This document shows, in pieces, positions 28,326 to 37,351 of a DNA stretch of 64,000 nt (its first letter is position 1; each line of letters opens with the position of its first letter). Below the pieces are notes generated by a model. It did no database searches and was not told the DNA's origin. It saw only the letters and a list, made by a program, of their open reading frames with translations. Source of the DNA: Bacteroidota bacterium (GTDB lineage: Bacteria; Bacteroidota; Bacteroidia; AKYH767-A; OLB10); assembly GCA_016714535.1 (NCBI GenBank), contig JADKDR010000001.1, forward strand, positions 558,001-622,000, in the 5' to 3' direction. The position numbers and the translations under genes are program-made.

Positions 28326-29252
28326 TTACTTTTTTATAAATGTTGCTTTAATAGAATTGCCTGTACCGGCAAAAGTAAGCAGGCTATTGATAACCTTTTT
28401 GCTCACCTGAGCAAAAATATTTGTCTCTATCTTGTTACGAATTTTTTCATCTGTATTTTCATTGCTCGTATATAACTCGGTAACCGGCTTTTTATTTTTT
28501 CGTTGCCAACTTGTTTTCAATCTTGTTAGGCTAATACCGGTTGTTTGCAAACTCAATTTTTCAAATCCATTCTGTGTAAGCAGCTTTTGCATAGTACCTT
28601 TGCTAAAATAAGAAAGGTGCTCCGGATACTCTATCACATTATAATCTGCTTTCAAATAATATCTTTCGATAGAACCGAAATTGGGAGTAGTTAAATAAAC
28701 CACACCACCTTTTCGCAACAAAAGATTTATTTGCTGAATCATGTGGTTAGGTTCGTTAACATGTTCGATGGTTTCAAAGGAAGTAATGACATCAAAAAAA
28801 CCGCTGTCGAACCAATTAGCATCAAGCTTCCCATGTTTCATTACGATGCCGTTTTTTTCGCCTATTGCAACGGCATTTTTTTCGTAGTCGCTCCCATATA
28901 CTTGCCAGCCGCGCTTTTTAGCCTCCAAAAGGAAAAGACAATTGCCCGAACCTATGTCCATTAGCCGATTGGTCTTCTTGAATTTTTCAAAATAATTCAA
29001 CAACTCATTATATCTCTTTAAGGTGATTGGGGAAATATCAAAACTGCGGGGGTAACGACTGTAATGCTCTTGCAATTCGGCATCAGTGGGTATTCGCTTT
29101 ACAAATACAAAGTTACAGTTGATGCATTTACACAGATAAGCTTTGGCATAGCCCTGCAAAGTACTCAAGTTATGACTTCCACAAAGTGTGCAGGCTTCAA
29201 ACTCTTGATACTTTTCTGGCATTGGCTTATTTACGATAGATTGGTGCAGCAA
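28326..29252 (-). CDS. Class I SAM methyltransferase with N-terminal zinc ribbon
   Basis: A 308-aa protein (or 298 aa from ATG 29222). CTLCGS and CKCINCNF form a CxxC...CxxC zinc ribbon, followed by a methyltransferase domain with LMDIGSGNCLFL (SAM motif I), DVITSFETIEHV and a GGVVYLTTPNFGS motif. This architecture is frequent in sugar C- and O-methyltransferases of surface-glycan clusters. The acceptor is unknown. 10-bp gap to the preceding membrane protein gene. Confidence 0.8.
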   Translation of the reverse strand: MLHQSIVNKPMPEKYQEFEACTLCGSHNLSTLQGYAKAYLCKCINCNFVFVKRIPTDAELQEHYSRYPRSFDISPITLKRYNELLNYFEKFKKTNRLMDIGSGNCLFLLEAKKRGWQVYGSDYEKNAVAIGEKNGIVMKHGKLDANWFDSGFFDVITSFETIEHVNEPNHMIQQINLLLRKGGVVYLTTPNFGSIERYYLKADYNVIEYPEHLSYFSKGTMQKLLTQNGFEKLSLQTTGISLTRLKTSWQRKNKKPVTELYTSNENTDEKIRNKIETNIFAQVSKKVINSLLTFAGTGNSIKATFIKK

Positions 29253-29261
29253 GATAGTGTT

Positions 29262-31202
29262 TTATTTATGCACATAAAAAATGGTGCCACCTTCGCTTGT
29301 TGATACAAAAGTCCATGCGCTCTTTTCATACAAACGGGACGATAAATCAACATTATGATCAAGCGTTACCTTAATCTTGTTTTCTTGCAAAAAATCACGA
29401 TAACGCTGCAAACTATCAGTTTGGCTGGTTGCAGGAAATTTTTCAAAATATTGCCCCATTGGAGATCGGGTGTACAATTCTTTCCAATCTACTTTTTTAT
29501 TGGTTGGATGGTATTGTTTAAAATAAATAGTAAGAGGTAACAGGTCGTTATCAATATTTCCTGATACCGGATGTGGTATCGAGTTAATGGTATGCTGCAT
29601 CACAGCACAAGTAATCATTTCTCCGTTAATTTTTACCGCATTAAGTCCATTGCGCACCAACTGTAAATAGGGATATGTGTAGGTGCATTGATTGAACGTT
29701 TGCGGATGATTATGCATTAGATTAAATGAAAAAATATTGTACCCTGCATTGATTACAAACCAGATTAGGATAACGACTATGCCCGTTTTAAAAACACCTC
29801 TAAGGTTGTTGAATTTTTTTATAGCAAAGGCAGCTACTAATACGAGTAAGGTTAACATTACCTCGCGAGCAAGGTTGGTAAATGCCTGCATGCCATCATA
29901 GTTTTGCCACAAGATGCATGCAGTTAGTAACGAAACCAATAAGATAACAGCAAGTGTGGTATACATTAAATACTCGGTAAAGATTAACTTAAATGAAAAT
30001 TTACCTTGGCTGAAATACCACCACAGAAAAATAAATACAGGAAAATAAAAAATGAGAATTCGTAGGGAATATTTACCAATGCATAAAAAATAATATATAT
30101 AGAAAGAAAGTTCTTTATACGTAATTATAAGTTTGGCAACACCAAATGCCGATCCGGTGAGCAGACTAAACACTGAAAAATAAATCATCGCAAGTACAAA
30201 CAGCAGGGCAAACCTGAAATAAGGGGTATCACAACCTTTTCTTTCAAAGATAAAATAGAGAAGCATTAATAATGCTAAGCCACCTGCAATACCGGGTAAT
30301 GTAACAATATTAATATAAGGCAATAAGAGCAAAGGAGTAAAAGTCCAAAAACGCAATTCCTTTTTATAGGCAAGCACAAATAAAATTACGTACAAACTCA
30401 TACAACTGCTTCTTAAGAAGTTTGCAGCACTTAAATAAGGAAAATCAAATGCACCAATTAAAATGGGGTTTACCTTTTCGAAATAATAAAGAGGCAACAC
30501 AAAACCGGTGAAATGAATAAACAAAAAAACGAACACCAAATAAACCTGCCTCCACCTAACGCGCTGCTGAAGCAGCGCGCACAGCCCCAACATAACAAAT
30601 GAACTCATTAAAGCATTGGCAGTAATGCTGTAGGTAAATAGATTGTTCAGCCTGAAAGGAAAAGAAATGATACTCGAAAAGTATATATCATAATAATGGT
30701 AAAGCGCAGTGCCTTCAAACTGCTTTCCAAACGAAGTGTAGTAATAAGCATTTTCGATATGCGTATGTTTGATAATATTTCCCAAAAGCGAATAGGCATA
30801 ATGGTCGCCAAGGCTATTATAAAAAATTCCTGCATCTTTAAAGTAAAAGGTGCATGCACTAAATGCAAAACATAGTGTATACAGCACCACATTAAGCATA
30901 AAATTCTTAAAGAAGGAAAAGTCAATCGTTGATGCGTGAGCTAGGTTTTGCTTGCGCAGTTGAAATAAATATAACCCCACCACAGCTAGTCCACCCCATA
31001 AAATAGTTTTACCATGTGTGAGATAAACACCGAATAATGAAACCAATATACATAAAGCACATGCGAGCGAGATAATATAATTGGAAAGAGGTTTATAACT
31101 ATTTAATTTGAAAACATAACCGGTTGCTAAAGCCGAAGTAAAAAGAATGCATAGGGCAATCAATCCCGAAAAATAATATGCATAAATCTCATTAAATAGC
31201 AT
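29262..31202 (-). CDS. Large polytopic membrane protein, GT-C-like or polymerase candidate
   Basis: A 646-aa protein with about thirteen transmembrane helices over residues 1-480 and a ~150-residue soluble tail. No named domain is recognised. An acidic/His segment after the first helices (SLGDHYAYSLLG) sits where GT-C glycosyltransferases carry their first-loop Asp motif, and the non-membrane C-terminus also fits GT-C architecture. A lipid-linked sugar transferase or polymerase is inferred. It is downstream of the NeuD-like gene (60-bp gap). Confidence 0.6.
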   Translation of the reverse strand: MLFNEIYAYYFSGLIALCILFTSALATGYVFKLNSYKPLSNYIISLACALCILVSLFGVYLTHGKTILWGGLAVVGLYLFQLRKQNLAHASTIDFSFFKNFMLNVVLYTLCFAFSACTFYFKDAGIFYNSLGDHYAYSLLGNIIKHTHIENAYYYTSFGKQFEGTALYHYYDIYFSSIISFPFRLNNLFTYSITANALMSSFVMLGLCALLQQRVRWRQVYLVFVFLFIHFTGFVLPLYYFEKVNPILIGAFDFPYLSAANFLRSSCMSLYVILFVLAYKKELRFWTFTPLLLLPYINIVTLPGIAGGLALLMLLYFIFERKGCDTPYFRFALLFVLAMIYFSVFSLLTGSAFGVAKLIITYKELSFYIYYFLCIGKYSLRILIFYFPVFIFLWWYFSQGKFSFKLIFTEYLMYTTLAVILLVSLLTACILWQNYDGMQAFTNLAREVMLTLLVLVAAFAIKKFNNLRGVFKTGIVVILIWFVINAGYNIFSFNLMHNHPQTFNQCTYTYPYLQLVRNGLNAVKINGEMITCAVMQHTINSIPHPVSGNIDNDLLPLTIYFKQYHPTNKKVDWKELYTRSPMGQYFEKFPATSQTDSLQRYRDFLQENKIKVTLDHNVDLSSRLYEKSAWTFVSTSEGGTIFYVHK

Positions 31203-31262
31203 GAATAAAAATAAATTAACTATCGCACAACTGAGCAGGTAATGTTAATAGGCCCGATGTTA

Positions 31263-31889
31263 TTATTGAATAATATCCCGCGCAGGATTTCCTGCAACCA
31301 CCGACTTTTTATTTACAGGTCTGATTACATTGCTTCCCATACCAACCAAGGTGCCTGATGCAATGCTTATTCCATTAATAATACTGCTTCCGCTGCCTAT
31401 ATAACATTGATTGCCAACAGTCACATTGCCGGCAATAGTTACATTGCTGCCAATGCAGGTATAATCTCCTATAGTTGTATCGTGATGGATTACAGAGTTG
31501 GGCAAAATAATTACATGATTACCAATAATGGCATTACTGGTAACTACCGCCCCTGCCATAATCAATGTATTAAATCCAATGCGTGCATGTTTGCTTACAC
31601 TTGACGATGGATGAATAACAGTAGCAAAACGGCTGCTGTCAAGTTGCAGTGAAGCAATAATCAGATTTCGCTTTTCATAAGTTGAGGGGCTGCCGGGCAA
31701 CGCCAATACAAATGCATCGTTATTATTATCAATAAAATCGCGCTGATAGTTTATTATACCCAGCGCCTGAGCACCTTGCTTATCAGGATGATCATCAACA
31801 AAACCAATAATATCAAACTCATGCAGTGCGCAATCCACAGCCTCGAACGAATTGCCACTAAAAGGAAATAAAATCAGTTTTTTTTTCAT
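31263..31889 (-). CDS. NeuD/PglD-family sugar acyltransferase
   Basis: A 208-aa protein with an N-terminal Rossmann-like domain (LILFPFSGNSFEAVDCA, then GFVDDHP) and a C-terminal left-handed beta-helix built of hexapeptide repeats (IGFNTL, IGNHVI, IGDYTCIGSNVTIAGNVTVGNQCYIGSG). Ends VVAGNPAR, as in the family. His120-region HHDTTIGDY supplies a plausible catalytic base. These enzymes acetylate amino or hydroxyl groups of nucleotide sugars. Its aminotransferase partner may be the DegT gene three genes downstream. 8-bp gap to the methyltransferase gene. Confidence 0.87.
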   Translation of the reverse strand: MKKKLILFPFSGNSFEAVDCALHEFDIIGFVDDHPDKQGAQALGIINYQRDFIDNNNDAFVLALPGSPSTYEKRNLIIASLQLDSSRFATVIHPSSSVSKHARIGFNTLIMAGAVVTSNAIIGNHVIILPNSVIHHDTTIGDYTCIGSNVTIAGNVTVGNQCYIGSGSSIINGISIASGTLVGMGSNVIRPVNKKSVVAGNPARDIIQ

Positions 31890-31897
31890 CAGGTTAT

Positions 31898-32881
31898 TTA
31901 TTTTTTGCTAAGGCCGCGTATTGTGGCAGCAATAAAATCTTCGGCATAATTTACAAACTCTGCTTCCACCTTACCAAAACCACCTTGTTCTAAATACTTT
32001 TTCATGGTACTAAGTTTTTGTGGCTGATCGTACTCGGGCGAAAACATATCAAATGTATCGAGCACTACCCATTCCTTAAGTTGCTCATATGGCAAATTGG
32101 AGGGGATGGTTCGCTTTATATCGCAAATGGGAATAAATCTGTTAACGAATTTTCCTACACCAATTTTTTCGAAAAAATTATAGGCACTAATCATCCAACC
32201 AGCATTTGCTCTAATCAAACTAAGTAACCTATCATGATTCATTTTTTTTGTAAATGGCCTTAATAAATACTTTGCATTTATTTTAGAATACCAAGCCTTT
32301 ACCGGATAAAAATCAATTACTAAATCGCCACCTGGTTTCACCATGCTTATAAGTGATTGCACTGATTTCTTAACATCCGGAGTATGTTGCAACACGCCCA
32401 CACAAATTACTTTATCAAACTGTGCAGGAGCAAAGGGCAAGTCGTAAATACTTGCCTGAAATAAGTGCAGCCTTTCATGAGGTCCGTTGTTTTTATAATT
32501 TGCCTGAACCGCACTGCTATAATCTACCGAGTATAAATGCGCCTGTGTATGTTGCAGTATTACTTGCGAAAACCTTCCGGCACCACTACCAACCTCCAGG
32601 ATATTAAGGCCGTTACCAAAACCCTTTTGCCATTTTGTTTGTGCAAACAAACGCACTTCAGAAATCGAATTCGATGAATGCTTATCAACCTGGGTTGCTG
32701 CAAAGGTATTCCACTCTTTGCCAAAGTTTGCTGTGTAATTATTATCAGATACAAGTCTATAAGCCCCATTACTATATGGAAATGCTACCTTGCCATCAGC
32801 ATCAACTAATCCATTGGTGGTCTCCAACAATGGATTACCGGTATCTGGGTGTATTATTTCAATTAATTTTCTATCCTGCAT
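31898..32881 (-). CDS. Class I SAM-dependent methyltransferase
   Basis: A 327-aa protein. An N-terminal ~50-residue Trm112-like module without zinc cysteines is followed by a Rossmann methyltransferase with ILEVGSGAGRFSQ (motif I), LYSVDYS, FDKVICVGVLQHTPD and KPGGDLVID. Such proteins sit in O-antigen and capsule clusters. Substrate unknown. Its start overlaps the end of the FkbM gene by 19 bp. Confidence 0.85.
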   Translation of the reverse strand: MQDRKLIEIIHPDTGNPLLETTNGLVDADGKVAFPYSNGAYRLVSDNNYTANFGKEWNTFAATQVDKHSSNSISEVRLFAQTKWQKGFGNGLNILEVGSGAGRFSQVILQHTQAHLYSVDYSSAVQANYKNNGPHERLHLFQASIYDLPFAPAQFDKVICVGVLQHTPDVKKSVQSLISMVKPGGDLVIDFYPVKAWYSKINAKYLLRPFTKKMNHDRLLSLIRANAGWMISAYNFFEKIGVGKFVNRFIPICDIKRTIPSNLPYEQLKEWVVLDTFDMFSPEYDQPQKLSTMKKYLEQGGFGKVEAEFVNYAEDFIAATIRGLSKK

Positions 32882-33729
32882 ATAATATCATAGTGACAAG
32901 CGTCAAAATTAGCATTTGCGTCTAATGCATCATCAGTTTCTGCATTGGTAATGCGATAACCAACAGCTAGCAGCAAAGCTACTAACTGCTTTGCACTGCT
33001 ATTGTGTTTTTTCAAATTCGTATCGTCAAGTTCTATAAACAACGTGGGCTTATGTCTTGCAAGTACTTGCTGTGCACCTAGTAATACATTGTACTCAAAG
33101 CCTTCTACATCAATTTTTATTAAGTCTACTTTCTCAATTTTATTTTCAAGGCAAAAGTCATCCAATCTTACAGCATTTACTATTCCCTGCCCGTTTGTAG
33201 ATTTTTGCATGCTAAACCCTCCGGTGTTGTGGACTACCGCAAGATTGAAGTTTAGTTTCTCAGGCTTGTCGCTAAGTGCAAGGTTATGCAAATGTGCGTT
33301 GGTTATGTGATTAATTTCGAGATGGTGCTTACACTGATGGTATAAAAACGGTATTGGCTCAAAACCAATAACTGTTCCTTTGGGGGCTAGTTTACTAAAG
33401 TGCAGGAGTGTCTCTCCAAAGTTTACGCCCACATCTATTACAATGCCTGCATCAGGCACAAGGTCGTATAACTTTTTACGAGGCTCAGTAACAATACCAA
33501 AGTACAGGCAATACTGCATGTAATCGGAAATGTCGAGCTCCCATTTAAAACCATATCGCGAAATGGTTCTTTTGGCATTTTTTGGATATTGATAATTTTG
33601 AGGAAGAAGACGGGCGGCAAAAGTTTTATGCGAGCGGCCTTGGGTATATTGCATCATCATCCTTTCGACCGAAAGATTCATACCGACTTTACGAAAGGCG
33701 TTAAGTATTTTGGTTTTAGACCTCAGCAT
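32863..33729 (-). CDS. FkbM-family methyltransferase
   Basis: A 288-aa protein. The FkbM domain has VIDVGVNFGETLLHFSKLAPKGTVIGFEP (SAM motif I to II), then KVDLIKIDVEGFEYNVLLGA, the FkbM hallmark. It probably O-methylates a sugar hydroxyl. A paralogue lies at 39.1 kb. The two share the ~60-residue N-terminal extension with a QYTQGRSH/LIPPNY-type region, which suggests duplication inside the locus. Confidence 0.87.
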   Translation of the reverse strand: MLRSKTKILNAFRKVGMNLSVERMMMQYTQGRSHKTFAARLLPQNYQYPKNAKRTISRYGFKWELDISDYMQYCLYFGIVTEPRKKLYDLVPDAGIVIDVGVNFGETLLHFSKLAPKGTVIGFEPIPFLYHQCKHHLEINHITNAHLHNLALSDKPEKLNFNLAVVHNTGGFSMQKSTNGQGIVNAVRLDDFCLENKIEKVDLIKIDVEGFEYNVLLGAQQVLARHKPTLFIELDDTNLKKHNSSAKQLVALLLAVGYRITNAETDDALDANANFDACHYDIICRIEN

Positions 33730-33733
33730 TTGG

Positions 33734-34816
33734 CTATTGGGTATTGGCTCGTTGTTTCATGTTAATCACCTCCTGATAAATCTGCTTGAATTTAATAGCA
33801 ACCTTTTCTGTGTCATGATATTTTTCGGCATAAGCTCGCGAATTCAATCCTATTTGGTGTCGCAAATTACTATCTACAATTAACTTTTCGAGCACTTCGT
33901 ACAAATTATCATCGTTTGCATTCACAATGGGCAAATCGGCAGGGTACTTACCTATCAACGATTTTTTAATGTAGGTTATAACCGGCTTTCCCATGGCCAT
34001 AGCTTCTACAGCTGCAAGTCCATGTGCACCACATATTATTTGATCTATATAAATATCGCAATCACTAATAATACGTTGCAAATTTTCGCGCGATTCTCTG
34101 GCTACCAACTTAAACTCGAAGTCATATATTTGCTTTAGCTCATTAATAATACGCTTAATTGAAAATGTACCCTTAGCAACAAAGTCGGTTGAAGCATGCA
34201 CAATAACCGGACGCTTTACCAATGGACTTGGCGGCATTGACTTGTAATTGGATACAGTAAGACGCTGAAACACTCTGAAATAAACCGGAAACAAATTTAA
34301 GTCAAGGTAGCTAATCATATCTGTGCACAAAACAGGAATGGCGCCAATGTCATGAAACTTTTGTTGTATTTGTTTTGACCTTAATGCTGATTCAAGTTTA
34401 ATATATTTCGAATTTTTTCGCAACAGAGCCTCCGCATATTTTTGATTCTCCTTTACTTCAATATCTGGATTCCGAATATCGCTTCCCACCCACTCTATCA
34501 CAACAGGTTTGTTAAGCCACACGATAAGTTTGAGGTCCAGGTTTTTGCTTAATATATCACTGTTCCAATAGTAGTGAACAATGTCGGCCCAAAAAATATT
34601 TCTTAATATCAAATAATATTTTGCAATTCTGCTTTTCACCCTTTGCAAAAAGGACATATCCTTATCAGTAAAGACATGAGTAATACTGGAACTTTTAATA
34701 CCTATATGTGGCGGATGCACACACAGCGCTCTTGTTTCAACACCAATGGCCTCCAAACCTTGAGTAGTCTCGCTCATAAAAGAAGCCATATTATATGGTA
34801 AATGAAAGACTTTCAC
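33734..34816 (-). CDS. GT4-like glycosyltransferase
   Basis: A 360-aa GT-B glycosyltransferase. N-terminal acceptor domain starts MKVFHLPYNMASFMSET. The donor-site segment is IDQIICGAHGLAAVEAMAMGKPVITY with the conserved Glu that holds the sugar nucleotide, followed by LPIVNAND. ATG overlaps the Wzx stop by four bases (ATGA). Donor and acceptor unknown. Confidence 0.85.
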   Translation of the reverse strand: MKVFHLPYNMASFMSETTQGLEAIGVETRALCVHPPHIGIKSSSITHVFTDKDMSFLQRVKSRIAKYYLILRNIFWADIVHYYWNSDILSKNLDLKLIVWLNKPVVIEWVGSDIRNPDIEVKENQKYAEALLRKNSKYIKLESALRSKQIQQKFHDIGAIPVLCTDMISYLDLNLFPVYFRVFQRLTVSNYKSMPPSPLVKRPVIVHASTDFVAKGTFSIKRIINELKQIYDFEFKLVARESRENLQRIISDCDIYIDQIICGAHGLAAVEAMAMGKPVITYIKKSLIGKYPADLPIVNANDDNLYEVLEKLIVDSNLRHQIGLNSRAYAEKYHDTEKVAIKFKQIYQEVINMKQRANTQ

Positions 34817-36264
34817 TTTTCTTTAGAAAATTTACTCCGTAATAATTTTAAAACCAAACTCCGTTCGAAAACAAAAAAGCAAAGAAATAAGAATAACGCA
34901 TTGGATACAAACAACAATAAATACCAGGGCAAATAATTATTCTTTAGTATGTAAATAGCACCAACCACCATTATCACAGTAGCGCCAAAAAGTATACCCC
35001 CTCGCGTATATTGATAGGGCATTGGATATTTTTGATGAGCAACATAGAACAAAAATACATTTAAGAGTAGCTGCCCTGCAATAATACTTATAGCAGCCCC
35101 TAAGGCTATATAAGGCTTAACCAATAGTGCCAGACAACCTAGTGTGAATAATGCAGCAGCAATATTACACACAGCAAAGGGAGTATTTTTTTTTGCAAAA
35201 TTTAATCCAAGAGCAGCAATATAAACCGTGCCATTAAGAATGTAACCTAAGGATAATAAGCTAAGCACAGCGTAGGCGCTTTCATATGCTTCGGTCGTAA
35301 AAACTTTAAGAAGCCATTGGCTCATGCAGGCAATACTAATTGCTAACGCACCGCATATGCATAAATAAAGCAAGAAAATAAGGTTGTAAAATTCAAACGC
35401 ATTAGATTCATTTTTTATAGAAAAAGCGAATGGCCCCCAGGCCATTTGAAAGGCACCAACCAACAACAACATAGCCGAAGCAATGGAGGATGCAACCTGA
35501 AACAAGCCTACTTGTGCGGTACCATAAAAATAATTTATTGCAAATGCAGCCGAAGAGGTTACAACCCAAATTGCAAGTGCAGCGGGAACTGAAGGAAGTG
35601 AAAATTTCAGCATTTTTTTCAGCAAACTTTTTTCGAACCATACAATATTGATTTCTTTTCTAAGGACATAAGCAGCATAGATTGTTTGCAAAATGGAAGA
35701 AACTAATTGCGCAAGAAAAAGTCCTTGAATACCTCTTTTGTAATATACGACCAAGATCAAACTTAAAGCAACATTGAATAAAGTGCCAACTACGATAAAA
35801 AACATGGTATGAAGCGCCCTTTTGTGTAAACGCAACCACCCCATTAGTATGTTTGGAAACACCATGAACATCACATTCAGGGCGGCATAAATGAAAACTG
35901 CATTATAAGTTTGATTATTGAACAGCCAATAGGCTAGCGGGCGGTAAAAAACAAGCAAACACAGGCACGCAAATACTGCGACTGATAAGCTGAACAAGGT
36001 TCGTGTGTTTAACGTACGATGCTTAGAATCCAGTTGCTCATCATAAAAAAAAATAGCCATTGCATTGTCCATACCCATTACCAGAAACACTGATAATAAA
36101 GCAAAAGCATTATTAGCAATTGAAATAATTCCGTAGTCGGCAGGTTGAAAAAAACGTGTGTATATGGGTATCAGGAATACACTAATAAATTTTATAAGAA
36201 TATTTCCAACACCATATATAAGGCTATCTCCGGTTAGTTGCTTAATACGGGCTAAAGTTGACAT
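34813..36264 (-). CDS. Wzx-type polysaccharide flippase 1
   Basis: A 483-aa MVF/PST-family membrane protein with about fourteen helices. It begins LARIKQLTGDSLIYGVGNILIKFISVFLIPIYTRFF, a classical Wzx start. It should flip undecaprenyl-linked repeat units to the periplasm. First large gene of the minus-strand block after the SDR gene (71-bp gap) and coupled to the GT4. A second flippase gene lies at 48.3 kb. Confidence 0.9.
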   Translation of the reverse strand: MSTLARIKQLTGDSLIYGVGNILIKFISVFLIPIYTRFFQPADYGIISIANNAFALLSVFLVMGMDNAMAIFFYDEQLDSKHRTLNTRTLFSLSVAVFACLCLLVFYRPLAYWLFNNQTYNAVFIYAALNVMFMVFPNILMGWLRLHKRALHTMFFIVVGTLFNVALSLILVVYYKRGIQGLFLAQLVSSILQTIYAAYVLRKEINIVWFEKSLLKKMLKFSLPSVPAALAIWVVTSSAAFAINYFYGTAQVGLFQVASSIASAMLLLVGAFQMAWGPFAFSIKNESNAFEFYNLIFLLYLCICGALAISIACMSQWLLKVFTTEAYESAYAVLSLLSLGYILNGTVYIAALGLNFAKKNTPFAVCNIAAALFTLGCLALLVKPYIALGAAISIIAGQLLLNVFLFYVAHQKYPMPYQYTRGGILFGATVIMVVGAIYILKNNYLPWYLLLFVSNALFLFLCFFVFERSLVLKLLRSKFSKEK

Positions 36265-36335
36265 AACAGGGAAGGCGATTGATTTTAAATAAATTTGGGG
36301 AAGGAGTATAACTAATCGAAACTTATATTCGACAA

Positions 36336-37286
36336 TTATACAGTCCTAAAATATGCTGCAGTAAGTTCGATGCCCTCATCTAAATCTACCTTTGCTTTAA
36401 AGCCTAATAATTCTTCGGCCTTTAGCACACTGGGAATCCTTAGTTCGATATCGGCACTAAGGGCAGGCTTAAATAATATTTTAGATTTAGAGTTAAGCAC
36501 TCTGCACACGGCTTGCGCCAGGCCAAGTGTAGTGATAACTGCTCTTGCATTACCTAAATTAAAGCTTTCGCCTACTGCCCTTTCGTTTTCGAGACATAAC
36601 AATAGGCAGTTTACAAAGTCGTCAACATAACACCAGGCGCGGATTTGATTGCCATCGCCATAGATGTTTATGTCTTCATTTTTTAACGCTCGCTTTATAA
36701 ATATCTGTATAGCGCCTTCACCGGTTTGACCGGGGCCATAAACATTAAATGGCCGTACTGTAACCACGGGTAGCTTGTATTGCTTATAATAAGCGTGCGC
36801 CATATGTTCACCGGCAAGCTTACTAACAGCATACACCCATCGAGCTTCACCTGCACTGCCCGAAACTGTGCGATCGGTTTCGCTGCTTTTAAAAGCCATT
36901 GAGCCAAATACTTCGCTGGTGCTAAAATCAATAAAGCGATGACTTATGGCATTGGTGCATGCTGCTTCCAGCGCATTGGCTGTGCCTATCATGTTCACCT
37001 GCATGGTTCGAACCGGATCTTTTATAACGGTATCGATGCCGGCAATGCCGGCAGCATGAATCACTGTTTCAGCACCTTTCATGCTTTGGGTGAGTTGCTG
37101 TAAGTCAAGTACATCCCCTTTTATAATTTTCAGGTTTTTATGATTTGCATACACCGATGTTGACAGCGTATCCCGATGAAAATTATCGTAAACAGTAATT
37201 TCATTTTCATTAATTAGTCTGCTGATAATAGTATTAGCAATGAAACCGGCACCACCGGTAATAAATATTCGTTTGTTTTGAAGCAT
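36336..37286 (-). CDS. NAD-dependent SDR nucleotide-sugar epimerase/dehydratase
   Basis: A 316-aa extended SDR. ITGGAGFIAN is the NAD-binding Gly motif, FSTSEVFG and YAVSKLAGE give the Ser and Tyr-xxx-Lys catalytic residues, and RPFNVYGPGQ the substrate loop. The start at 37286 (MLQNKRIF) is preferred over 37295. It may act as a 4-epimerase or 4,6-dehydratase on a UDP- or dTDP-sugar; the sequence does not decide. First gene of the minus-strand block, divergent from the second asparagine synthase with a 65-bp gap. Confidence 0.88.
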   Translation of the reverse strand: MLQNKRIFITGGAGFIANTIISRLINENEITVYDNFHRDTLSTSVYANHKNLKIIKGDVLDLQQLTQSMKGAETVIHAAGIAGIDTVIKDPVRTMQVNMIGTANALEAACTNAISHRFIDFSTSEVFGSMAFKSSETDRTVSGSAGEARWVYAVSKLAGEHMAHAYYKQYKLPVVTVRPFNVYGPGQTGEGAIQIFIKRALKNEDINIYGDGNQIRAWCYVDDFVNCLLLCLENERAVGESFNLGNARAVITTLGLAQAVCRVLNSKSKILFKPALSADIELRIPSVLKAEELLGFKAKVDLDEGIELTAAYFRTV

Positions 37287-37330
37287 AATTGGCAAATATG
37301 AAAATAAATATCCAATTTTATGCCATTGAA

Positions 37331-37337
37331 TAATTTG
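37331..37337 (+). promoter_or_regulatory. Candidate -7-like box for asparagine synthase 2
   Basis: TAATTTG, 14 bases before the start codon in the 65-bp divergent gap. Same heptamer as before ltaE, mgtE and the GT at 40.8 kb. No convincing -33 element. Confidence 0.25.
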
Positions 37338-37351
37338 ACTACAATTACTAT

